Shown here: piece by piece, positions 1 through 6,620 of the stretch
How positions within the stretch are numbered: the stretch's first letter is position 1
Layout of the letters: every line of letters starts with the position of its first letter
Source: an uncultured Pseudomonadota bacterium
Lineage (GTDB): Bacteria; Pseudomonadota; Alphaproteobacteria; CACZRW01
Direction: 5' to 3'
NCBI GenBank assembly: GCA_902783675.1
Contig: CACZRW010000245.1
Location: 1 to 6,711, forward strand
DNA: 6,711 nt
The notes under the pieces: generated by a model
Databases searched by the model: none
Seen by the model: only the letters and a program-made list of their open reading frames with translations
Told to the model about the DNA's origin: nothing
Translations under genes and position numbers: made by a program

Positions 1-3000
1 AGGTCCGGCTTAAGCCTAATTATACCAGCATAAGGGATTTCGCCTGCTATGGTTCGGCGGTAAAGCTTGTCCAGGGCACGGTAAACGGTGTGATTGAAGA
101 CTTCCCGGCAGAGATGTGGCTCTCGGAGGAAATATTAAAGATTTATGATGCCGAGGCGGGTTATGCTTTTATCGAAGAAAACGCTGGCGACACACCCACT
201 GAGGAGACGTTGCTTTATAATGAGTACGGGATTGATATCATAACGAAAAATATCAGTGAAAAAAGTATCTATAACCCACTGAGATATTTTGCCCTCTGCG
301 GTTCAAGCTATACATACATTGATGCCAGTGGGGAGGAACATGATTTTATAGGATTCGACGTTTCGGCCACAACAAGCGGTATATGCTATGAGGGTAAGAA
401 CATCTGGGTTGATAAACTGGCTAAAGTAGCCCTCTCTTTCTGCGGAGCGACGGTCAACGTCAATGTATATAGGGACAATCGGGACGAAAATGTTTACTAT
501 ACATGGTCGGGAGGGGAGGCCAACGCTCATATTCGTCCAAAGAAGGAATATGTGGAGAACTTTTTTAACACCTGTGATGACTTTACAGCGGTTTTGCTTG
601 ACAGACAGCCGAATCCGATATATACGGCAACTTTTGAAACCCCGGCAGAGAATGAGACGGGTTTTTCATATGAGATGCAGACATATACCTGGCCGACGCT
701 TAACGGTGGCTTTAATCCAGACCTTTCGGGCCCATACTATTCATATCTCAACAGCCTGATACACTTGGGCGAATTCTATGACGAGTATTACAGTGACAAC
801 ATGTGGCGTTCCCTGACCCATGAGGCGATAAAGACCCTTGACTGGACATATGTTTCCAACACGGACGGCGACATCGAAGACCTGAGCACGATAGACACAT
901 CAAGGATAGAACCAATAACCAAGATTTACGGCCGACAATTCGATGACCTGAAGCGCTATGCCGACACAATCAAGAACAGTCAGAAGGTAACGTATGACCA
1001 GAAGGCAAACGCCCCGGACTATTCACTCACGGATATTCTGGCTAACTCGGGGTGGGAGACGAGGACCCTTAAGATAACGAGCGATGATTCCATCATGACC
1101 GAACCTTTATATTCAGGTCTTTCATACGGATACAACGCAAGCGATGCCAATACGGAGTTCCTGAGGCGTTTGAAACTTAATTCCAAGTATCTTTTCTCAG
1201 CCAAGGGTACGAGAAAGGGAATCGATGCATTACTGGCAATGTTTGGTCTTGAGCCGGATGAGTATACGGTCAACGAGTACGTGTACGTCTTTTCCGGCGG
1301 CGAATTCCCTCACTTCTGTAATGAGACCGAGGGTAAGAGCTTTGCATACCCATTGGCCAAGGACGTTTCAATCATAAACAAGTATAAGGTTAATTTCAAT
1401 GTCAGGGACCCGTATGGTGATTATTGCGGCATCCCGGTAACGGAAATTGGTTACACGGATGATAACGGAGAGGACTATTCATATGTAGTTCCTTGGTATT
1501 CCTATGGCAAGAAGTACGATAACGGGCTCTATTTCCAGATGAATGGAGGTTGGGGAAAACGGGAAGTCATGGATGTGGACCTTGCCATTGCCCCGGAGAT
1601 AACCGAGCTTTATGGCGACCAGGTGCCTCTTTATTCTGAAACACAGGCCAGGCTAAGGTTTGCAAAGGATTTCGATGACATGCTTCAAGGTGCGTTCCTG
1701 TCGGCCAACACCAATGACGTCTTTTATGTAACCGATATTTCTGACATCGAGACCAGGTATACGGTGAATGATGATGATTTGTCACAAGCCTCGCATTACT
1801 TTATCCTTGAAAACGCGGAGCTCAATCAATTCCTGGGTTATAACGAAGATTACGAGGGTGGCGAGAAGTATGGATGGAGAAGTGTCGGAACCAACGAAAT
1901 CGCAGACCCGGAATTCTATCAGGCAGGAGCTCAGGTAATCTATCTTGAGTCGATTAAGGATGATACAACCGGAAACAACCCGCATATAGGAAACGGCCTG
2001 TATGACGGGGGTCTGGCTTATATCAGCGGAATGAGTGAGGTCTTTGCCTATTCGTTGATAAACAAGAACTTCATAGGGATAAACGATGAGACCTGCGAAA
2101 AAATTGCCCAGTATAAATTCCCAGCCAAAATGCAGGTGGATAACAGGAAGTGCTGGTATTTCACGGATAACTACAACGAGAAGGACGGAATCAACTCGGG
2201 AGAGACACTGACATTCAAGGAGGCGGACATAACTGAAGATAAATGTCCTAAGCTTACGGATTATAAAGTTGATGCCATCCTTAAGTCCGATAATGCAATC
2301 CTTCCAATCGGAGACGAGGCCGACCCTCATATGTATTCGGGTGAAATGTATACCAGGACAACGGATATTAAGCCTTTTGACCCTGAGATAGGTACAGAAT
2401 CAACATCAGGGGAAGCCGCGGCGAATTCGATTGTCAATGTGAAGAATATTGACCTGACCTTTGCCATTCCGAGTGTCGATTGTGAAACTGAGTACCGGAA
2501 ATACATAGAAGGCACCGTGATTCCATATCTTGCACAAATGATTCCATCAACAAGCATCATGTCTTGGAAATTCACCGACGGGAAACCAAGACCAGTAACA
2601 ACATATAAGCTTGTTGTTGAACCGAAAAATGCGTCAATCTCTGAGACCGGCACGACCACTTTGACGGCGTATAAGGTAATGATGGTAGATGGCGTGGAGA
2701 GCCGAAGGGAGAACATATCATCAAAGGCAACCTGGACGATTACAAGCGGAGGAAATTATGCCACGGTTAACGGTGGTGTCATTACCGGTAAGAACAAGGA
2801 AGAAAGTAATCAAACGATATCCATTTCCGTGTCATATGACGGATATTCAGATACGGCATCGGTAAGCGTGGGTGCTCATGAGCCGGTTTATACTTATAGC
2901 ATGAAGGTTATTCCGGACAGCACGACCATTGACGCCCAGGGCAGCACACAGTTAAGGGCTCGTTTCACGACAATAAAGGATGGCGTAGAACAGGGAACGG

Positions 3001-5177
3001 AAGAGGTGAATGCGACATGGGCCATAACCGCTGGAGGTTCATATGCCACGATATCGTCCGGGGGTAAACTGACAGGTACAAACACCACGACAACGTCACA
3101 AAGTGTTACGGTTCAGGCAACATACAATGGACAAACTGCAACCACTACGATAACGGTAGATGCAGCCCTGTCATATAGCATGAAGATAACGGCAGACAGG
3201 ACATCAATTGAACCACAGGGAACCACACAGGTAAGGGCTTATTTGGTAACATCAAAGAACGGCGTAATTCAGAGTACGGTAGAGATAACACCGACATGGT
3301 CAATAACCGAGGGTATCTCTTATGCACTGGTATCGGCGGACGGTAAGATAACAGGAACGAACACCGGGGCAACAGCACAAAACGTTACCGTAAGTGCATC
3401 ATATACAGCACCTTCCGGGGAGCTCCTTACTCAAACAACGGGTATCAGGGTTCAGGGTGAGGCATATATTATTCCTAACCTTTCTGTAATTTCTGCTATT
3501 ACTTCGGGTGCTGGCTCAACGGGTGAAATTGAAATTTTCACCAACCTTGATTGGCCGATTACAATTACAGTTAGTGACCCGGAGAACTTTGAGGTAATAG
3601 GAACACCAGTAAAACCTCAATCAACGGTAATTGTACGGGCCAAGACGGCAAACCTGGACCCAGAACACGAAAGGCGAGTCATAATCACCTTTAGCGACCC
3701 ACGTGGTCTTGCCGAAGATGCTACGGTGTTGGTCATACAGTATGAGGGTGCAGTGCCGCTTGTCAGTCCTACGGTAACAATGAGTGCCGAAGGTAATATC
3801 CCAGTTCCAAAGGAGGGTGGTACGGCAACGGTAACCATAACGGTAACTGATGGAACATTTGACCACTATGAGGTTACTCCTGGCGTTACGGTTGTGTCAG
3901 TGCAGCAGCCTAATGAGACAACGGCTATCATAACATTGAGTTTCGGTGCAAACACAACCGGAGAAGAGGTTATCTGCACAGTAACTGGTTATGGTAGGGG
4001 CGTCGGTTATTCCACCGGAGTTACATCTTCGGAAACCATAGAAGTTCCACAGACCTACTCCAAGTGGTCCCTGTCCGACGTGGATTATGTGATTTTCACC
4101 TATGGATGGGGCAGTGGCGATGGAAAGGACTTGGATTCGTTTACGTTCATTGACGGCCTGGCAAATTCAAGTAATGACACATATGGAAACTATTTTCAAA
4201 AAGGTGTCGGTTTTGGCAATGGTGCAGAGCTAGATAGAGAAAAATATATTGCACCTTCATTGAGTACCAGTGTTTTAAGAATGGGTAGTGATAATATTTT
4301 TGCTGGCGGTGAATACACCCTCGTTAATTTCAAACAATTGAACGAGGATATCGTTGATGCAATTTCCAAGGGAGAAATCGCACCAAACTCCAAGCTGATT
4401 ATTTATCTTATGGGCAATTGGTACGGCAAAAAATCAGCCGGAAACGCAAGCATTTCCTTTGAAGCATATAAGGGTGGGGAGCCGGTAAGGGTTAAAGTAA
4501 CCGAAACTGATTCTCACAAGTACATAATTACTGGTGATACGACGTTAAAGGGTACGCATACCGAGTCGGATATCAACGTATTTGCTGGTGGAGTCAAGAA
4601 TTTCGGTGATGCATTGGACAAATATAGTTCAATGGCCGCGTTTGTCTATGACTATAAGTATGCCAGTTTCAATCTTGTAACGGGAGAACACCTTGAGTCA
4701 CTATCCGGAAGTAGGTATAGGTATGGACGATATTATACTCTTGAGGGTACCACGCATATAACAGGTTCTCATGTCGAGGACAAGTCAGAATACGCAGAAA
4801 TCACTAAATATTTGACTATAACGGGAGTAGATTTCACCAAAGAAAGAACCTATACCATAAATCTGGATTGCAACATTAATTGGGGAACAGGCTCAACTCC
4901 TGGTTCAATCACTACGGTTCCAATAAGGATAGTTGAGAATTCGTGTACCACTGATGACCCAAGCTCCTCAGACTATGATGGTGACATAATTCTTACATAT
5001 GTCAACCCAACGACGTTTAGTGTAACATTCCCGGCCGGTCATAGATACAGCGGCTCATCTTCGACAGGATACTGTGTTTACTATAATATAGATGCCACAA
5101 ACGAGTATGTTGCGAATTACTTTGGTTCACAAACAGGCTTTAATCGCCCATGTTTGTATATTAAAGAAAGGGAATAG
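1..5177 (+). CDS. Giant phage tail/baseplate protein with Ig-like, BACON-like and C-terminal adhesin-like modules (5' partial)
   Basis: The frame is open from the first complete codon (nt 3) to TAG at 5175-5177, so the true start lies left of the window. The GTG at 90 is internal. Residues here are counted from nt 3 (1,724 visible). Residues 1 to ~860 look like a virion protein. A segment at ~385-421 (FLRRLKLNSKYLF, then KGTRKGIDALLAMFGL) resembles the core motif of tail protein I / T4 gp7-type baseplate wedge proteins and of large marine-phage tail proteins, as I remember them. IPSTSIMSWKF at ~848-858 closes this part. Three Ig-like (BIG2-type) repeats follow at ~868-1154. A BACON-like domain spans ~1155-1250, with FTNLDWPITI and a beta-strand ending in VLVIQYEG. 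Another beta-sandwich lies at ~1251-1351, and a ~370-residue module at ~1353-1724 has DGKDLD near 1374-1379. BACON and Ig domains in phage virions are linked to glycan binding. I infer a baseplate/tail-tip protein with a host-binding arm. A structural virion protein is well supported; the wedge role is tentative. Confidence 0.8.
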   Translation, partial: VRLKPNYTSIRDFACYGSAVKLVQGTVNGVIEDFPAEMWLSEEILKIYDAEAGYAFIEENAGDTPTEETLLYNEYGIDIITKNISEKSIYNPLRYFALCGSSYTYIDASGEEHDFIGFDVSATTSGICYEGKNIWVDKLAKVALSFCGATVNVNVYRDNRDENVYYTWSGGEANAHIRPKKEYVENFFNTCDDFTAVLLDRQPNPIYTATFETPAENETGFSYEMQTYTWPTLNGGFNPDLSGPYYSYLNSLIHLGEFYDEYYSDNMWRSLTHEAIKTLDWTYVSNTDGDIEDLSTIDTSRIEPITKIYGRQFDDLKRYADTIKNSQKVTYDQKANAPDYSLTDILANSGWETRTLKITSDDSIMTEPLYSGLSYGYNASDANTEFLRRLKLNSKYLFSAKGTRKGIDALLAMFGLEPDEYTVNEYVYVFSGGEFPHFCNETEGKSFAYPLAKDVSIINKYKVNFNVRDPYGDYCGIPVTEIGYTDDNGEDYSYVVPWYSYGKKYDNGLYFQMNGGWGKREVMDVDLAIAPEITELYGDQVPLYSETQARLRFAKDFDDMLQGAFLSANTNDVFYVTDISDIETRYTVNDDDLSQASHYFILENAELNQFLGYNEDYEGGEKYGWRSVGTNEIADPEFYQAGAQVIYLESIKDDTTGNNPHIGNGLYDGGLAYISGMSEVFAYSLINKNFIGINDETCEKIAQYKFPAKMQVDNRKCWYFTDNYNEKDGINSGETLTFKEADITEDKCPKLTDYKVDAILKSDNAILPIGDEADPHMYSGEMYTRTTDIKPFDPEIGTESTSGEAAANSIVNVKNIDLTFAIPSVDCETEYRKYIEGTVIPYLAQMIPSTSIMSWKFTDGKPRPVTTYKLVVEPKNASISETGTTTLTAYKVMMVDGVESRRENISSKATWTITSGGNYATVNGGVITGKNKEESNQTISISVSYDGYSDTASVSVGAHEPVYTYSMKVIPDSTTIDAQGSTQLRARFTTIKDGVEQGTEEVNATWAITAGGSYATISSGGKLTGTNTTTTSQSVTVQATYNGQTATTTITVDAALSYSMKITADRTSIEPQGTTQVRAYLVTSKNGVIQSTVEITPTWSITEGISYALVSADGKITGTNTGATAQNVTVSASYTAPSGELLTQTTGIRVQGEAYIIPNLSVISAITSGAGSTGEIEIFTNLDWPITITVSDPENFEVIGTPVKPQSTVIVRAKTANLDPEHERRVIITFSDPRGLAEDATVLVIQYEGAVPLVSPTVTMSAEGNIPVPKEGGTATVTITVTDGTFDHYEVTPGVTVVSVQQPNETTAIITLSFGANTTGEEVICTVTGYGRGVGYSTGVTSSETIEVPQTYSKWSLSDVDYVIFTYGWGSGDGKDLDSFTFIDGLANSSNDTYGNYFQKGVGFGNGAELDREKYIAPSLSTSVLRMGSDNIFAGGEYTLVNFKQLNEDIVDAISKGEIAPNSKLIIYLMGNWYGKKSAGNASISFEAYKGGEPVRVKVTETDSHKYIITGDTTLKGTHTESDINVFAGGVKNFGDALDKYSSMAAFVYDYKYASFNLVTGEHLESLSGSRYRYGRYYTLEGTTHITGSHVEDKSEYAEITKYLTITGVDFTKERTYTINLDCNINWGTGSTPGSITTVPIRIVENSCTTDDPSSSDYDGDIILTYVNPTTFSVTFPAGHRYSGSSSTGYCVYYNIDATNEYVANYFGSQTGFNRPCLYIKERE
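2604..3464 (+). repeat. Three tandem Ig-like (BIG2-type) domain repeats inside the giant tail gene
   Basis: The repeat units are 2604-2894 (97 codons), 2895-3173 (93 codons) and 3174-3464 (97 codons). Each opens with a Y-[SK]-[ML] strand, then a [TS]-x-I-x-x-x-[GT]-[TS]-[TQ] stretch, a DGVE/NGVI turn, a TW-x-IT strand, SYA/NYA, a G-x-[IL]-TG turn, and a final V-x-[AV]-x-Y strand. Units 2 and 3 are closest: by hand, 43 of 77 ungapped positions are identical. They also share an exact 12-nt opening (TATAGCATGAAG at 2895 and 3174). Unit 1 is more diverged. The pattern is typical of stalk-like Ig arrays on phage tails, which extend or decorate a binding tip. Nucleotide similarity between units makes copy-number change by recombination plausible. 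Confidence 0.85.
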
Positions 5178-5201
5178 TCAAGTGGATTTATTTAAAATAA
5201 T

Positions 5202-5234
5202 AAAAGGAGAGCATTAAAAACTCTCCTTTTTTTG
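5202..5234 (+). terminator. Intrinsic terminator after the giant tail gene
   Basis: A perfect 10-bp stem (AAAAGGAGAG at 5202-5211 with CTCTCCTTTT at 5221-5230) encloses a 9-nt loop and runs into a T-rich tail (5227-5233). It starts 25 nt after the TAG stop. It separates the structural gene from the lipoprotein gene and supports TAG as a true stop. Confidence 0.92.
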
Positions 5235-5249
5235 TTAATCTTGTTAAGT

Positions 5250-5266
5250 TTGGCACGGTTTTTGTA
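5250..5266 (+). promoter_or_regulatory. Sigma54-type (-24/-12) promoter-like site
   Basis: TTGGCACG at 5250-5257, a 4-nt gap, then TTGTA at 5262-5266 matches the RpoN consensus TTGGCACG-N4-TTGCA at every specified base but one. The conserved -12 C is a T here, which could weaken it. A start would fall near 5277, giving a ~94-nt leader to the lipoprotein ATG. No activator binding site could be recognised. The site lies just after the upstream terminator, where a promoter for the next gene is expected. Confidence 0.45.
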
Positions 5267-5302
5267 TTAAAAGAGACATAGAAATATAAAAGAAAAAGAT
5301 TT

Positions 5303-5338
5303 TTGCTTTTCTGATATAATTTTTGTATAATATATTTG
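5303..5338 (+). promoter_or_regulatory. Lipoprotein-gene promoter: sigma70-like and Bacteroidota-type elements overlap
   Basis: Two readings overlap. TTGCTT (5303-5308), a 17-nt spacer and TATAAT (5326-5331) form a near-consensus sigma70 promoter. TATATTTG (5331-5338) is an exact fit to the Bacteroidota -7 box TAnnTTTG, with only a weak -33 candidate (TTTC at 5308-5311, 19 nt upstream). Either would start transcription about 25-35 nt before the ATG at 5371. The region is very AT-rich, so chance matches are likely; which element is used cannot be decided from sequence. Confidence 0.5.
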
Positions 5339-5370
5339 TAATTTATGTTTAATTTTAAAAGTATTTGAAA

Positions 5371-5754
5371 ATGAAAAAATTTGAATTCATCAAGAAAGTG
5401 CTGGTTGGTTTTATGGCTACCCTGTTGATGCTTATGGCAGGTTGCTCTTCCGCTCCGAAATTAGAAGAGGTTGAGAATAGCACCAGAAAAAATGTTGAGG
5501 AACTATTAACGGAAGACAATAATGATGAGCTATCGTTCCGCCTCAATAATTATTATGTAGTTAAAAAGGTTGACGGTTTGACCTATAACGGAATTATAGA
5601 GACAACAGCGTTCTATAAACATAGGGAATGGGACGACTTAACCTTTGATTTCATCCAAAAGCAGGATAGTTTGAATCTTCAGCGAGAAGTTATTGTCAAA
5701 TTCCACGATAAAAACTATAACAGCTGTACAATCATACTTCCAGAAGGGAAATAG
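5371..5754 (+). CDS. Small phage lipoprotein, function unknown (127 aa)
   Basis: The start chosen is ATG 5371, because the upstream TTG at 5365 would only add two residues. A charged n-region (MKKFEFIKK), a hydrophobic core (VLVGFMATLLMLMA) and a lipobox ending LMAGC give a clear type II signal peptide with lipidation at Cys25. The mature part is ~103 residues, acidic at first (KLEEVE, VEELLTEDNNDEL), then a mixed region with probable beta strands ending in CTIILPEGK. No transmembrane segment follows. The residues after Cys (SSAPK) do not form an obvious acidic Bacteroidota surface-export signal, so the periplasmic face of the outer membrane is my guess. The gene has its own promoter region and terminator, like a phage moron. 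Candidate roles are superinfection exclusion or an outer-membrane spanin subunit. No partner inner-membrane spanin is next to it, and I do not recognise the family. Confidence 0.85.
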   Translation: MKKFEFIKKVLVGFMATLLMLMAGCSSAPKLEEVENSTRKNVEELLTEDNNDELSFRLNNYYVVKKVDGLTYNGIIETTAFYKHREWDDLTFDFIQKQDSLNLQREVIVKFHDKNYNSCTIILPEGK

Positions 5755-5764
5755 TTAAAAAGTA

Positions 5765-5797
5765 AATGGAGGACCATAATAGTCCTCCATTATTTTT
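5765..5797. terminator. Terminator hairpin between convergent genes, probably bidirectional
   Basis: A 10-bp perfect stem (AATGGAGGAC at 5765-5774 with GTCCTCCATT at 5782-5791) has a 7-nt loop. On the plus strand it is followed by ATTTTTG. On the minus strand the stem is followed by a T-rich run that is the complement of AGTTAAAAAGTAA upstream. It can therefore end both the lipoprotein transcript and the convergent minus-strand transcript, whose last stop codon is 5814-5816. Confidence 0.88.
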
Positions 5798-5813
5798 GTT
5801 TGAGCATTTTAAA

Positions 5814-6233
5814 TTAAACGTTAATGTTTGTGTATGTGCCTGCTTTACCTGGCCTAAAATCAACATTTTCAAGTCCACTTTGTTGCCCCTGAAGAGTCCG
5901 AAGAGTAACATAAATTTTTCCCAAAGTTTGTGGACCAATTTTTCCGTCGCACTCCTTTTCTGGAATCCCAACTAATCTTTGGATTGCTCTTATCTGTCCG
6001 ACAGTCCCAAGCTTGTTCCAGTTTGAAAGAGCGGCATTTGCTACGTTATTACGTGTATTTGCCTGGTCAGGTGTCAGGCCCGCCCCAGGTTCAATATGGT
6101 CGTTTCCATATGTTGTCTTGTTTTGTAATTGTTGATAATAATTTGTAAAATCACCATCTTCGTTGATAACATTTTGGATACTTTCGCGAATGATTCTCTT
6201 TAATTCATTCTCGGTTACTTTAATTCTAGCCAT
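5814..6233 (-). CDS. Tagged protein with peptidoglycan-binding-like segment (139 aa), probable phage virion or lysis-associated
   Basis: ATG at 6233-6231, TAA at 5816-5814. Residues 3-25 (RIKVTENELKRIIRES, then IQNVINE) form a predicted amphipathic helix that matches the start of the gene at 6621. It holds two I-x-E triplets, IRE (15-17) and INE (23-25). Residues ~28-75 are polar and rich in Asn and Gln. Residues ~81-107 (IRAIQRLVGI, then DGKIGPQTLGKI) fit the second half of a PG_binding_1 repeat, with the hallmark DGxxGPxT at 96-103. No hydrolase domain is present, so it is not a complete endolysin. It lies 64 nt downstream of the ACP gene on the same strand. The leader is A-rich with no Shine-Dalgarno. 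The wall-binding role is inferred from this one short motif. Confidence 0.8.
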   Translation of the reverse strand: MARIKVTENELKRIIRESIQNVINEDGDFTNYYQQLQNKTTYGNDHIEPGAGLTPDQANTRNNVANAALSNWNKLGTVGQIRAIQRLVGIPEKECDGKIGPQTLGKIYVTLRTLQGQQSGLENVDFRPGKAGTYTNINV

Positions 6234-6251
6234 TTTTTTGTTTTTTATTTT

Positions 6252-6265
6252 ATAATTGCAATTAT
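6252..6265. promoter_or_regulatory. 14-bp perfect palindrome in the gap between the ACP and tagged genes
   Basis: ATAATTGCAATTAT at 6252-6265 reads the same on both strands and lies 19 nt upstream of the tagged gene's ATG (minus strand). Next to it on the minus strand is TATAAAATA, a possible -10. It could be an operator for a regulator, but the gap is very AT-rich and a chance palindrome is plausible. Confidence 0.25.
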
Positions 6266-6297
6266 TTTGTTAATAAATATTTTGTAAATCTTCAAAA

Positions 6298-6537
6298 TCA
6301 ACCCTCTTTTACAATGTTTTCCATCTTTTTTACAAGGTCTTCCACGGTCTTGATGGTGCTGACGTCCATATCTTCAACCTTTACCTTGAATTCCTCCTCA
6401 ATACCCAGCATTATTTCGGCCATATCAAGTGAATCCAGTTCAAAGTCGTTGGTAAAATCATCGTTCATCTTGATTACGCTTGCGGGTAGGTCCAGTTTAT
6501 CGGACACCACCTTGATTACTCTTTCTTTTACTTTCAT
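6298..6537 (-). CDS. Acyl carrier protein, phage-encoded (79 aa)
   Basis: ATG at 6537-6535, TGA at 6300-6298. The 79-residue length matches bacterial AcpP (about 78). The phosphopantetheine site is intact: ELDSLDMAEIM at residues 33-43, with Ser36 as the attachment residue in the DSL motif. The acidic helix II that follows (GIEEEF, 45-50) is the usual face for partner enzymes. Helix I (KERVIKVVSDKLDL) and the final helix (TVEDLVKKMENIVK) complete the four-helix fold. Such proteins carry acyl chains as thioesters in fatty acid synthesis and donate them to acyltransferases; the host AcpS would have to add the arm. No fatty acid enzyme is next to it, so its use is unclear: a supply of acyl carrier to the host pool, donation to a phage acyltransferase, or binding of host ACP partners. 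I give no symbol because the role need not be that of AcpP. Confidence 0.93.
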   Translation of the reverse strand: MKVKERVIKVVSDKLDLPASVIKMNDDFTNDFELDSLDMAEIMLGIEEEFKVKVEDMDVSTIKTVEDLVKKMENIVKEG

Positions 6538-6554
6538 AATTAAATGAATTTTTC

Positions 6555-6562
6555 TATAAATA
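6555..6562 (+). promoter_or_regulatory. TATAAATA, T4 late-promoter-like box
   Basis: An exact match to the T4-type late promoter -10 octamer lies 58 nt upstream of the GTG at 6621, in the ACP/tagged-gene divergent gap. T4 late promoters have no -35 and need phage-coded factors, none of which is visible here. The gap is AT-rich, so a chance match is possible. Confidence 0.25.
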
Positions 6563-6571
6563 GTACCAGAG

Positions 6572-6600
6572 TTGACTTTTGCTTCCGGAAGGGCTATATT
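6572..6600 (+). promoter_or_regulatory. Sigma70-like promoter with a palindrome in its spacer
   Basis: TTGACT (6572-6577), exactly 17 nt, then TATATT (6595-6600) form a near-consensus promoter for the rightward gene. Transcription would start near 6607, about 14 nt before the GTG. The spacer holds a perfect 10-bp palindrome, CTTCCGGAAG (6582-6591), a typical place for a repressor operator. This promoter type differs from the usual Bacteroidota -33/-7 pattern, so either the phage brings its own sigma specificity or the match is fortuitous. Confidence 0.45.
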
Positions 6601-6620
6601 GTAAGAAACGGGACACCATA

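Noticed and set aside
90..92. GTG as the start of the giant gene
   Set aside because: The frame is open for 29 more codons to the left edge, and those residues (e.g. YTSIRDFACYGSAVKL) read as continuous virion protein. The gene is truncated by the window.
1782..2716. Two antisense open frames (182 and 129 codons) overlapping by 4 nt, like a coupled operon
   Set aside because: They lie fully inside the giant tail gene, whose sense frame has clear protein features. The products lack recognisable motifs and are rich in residues expected from reading the complementary strand.
5355..5546. Minus-strand open frame of 63 codons over the start of the lipoprotein gene
   Set aside because: It has no motif, no terminator or promoter of its own, and covers the signal-peptide coding region, which is well supported on the other strand.
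5175..5754. TAG recoded as an amino acid, as in some gut phages of Bacteroidota
   Set aside because: Each TAG that ends a gene is closely followed by a strong intrinsic terminator, and the other two complete genes end in TAA and TGA. Readthrough would add residues across the terminator hairpins.
5766..6148. Plus-strand open frames of 69 and 72 codons
   Set aside because: They overlap the terminator and the minus-strand tagged gene, whose protein shows a real motif. Their translations look like antisense reading.
6314..6547. Plus-strand serine-rich open frame of 77 codons
   Set aside because: It is the antisense shadow of the acyl carrier protein gene, which has an intact DSL site.
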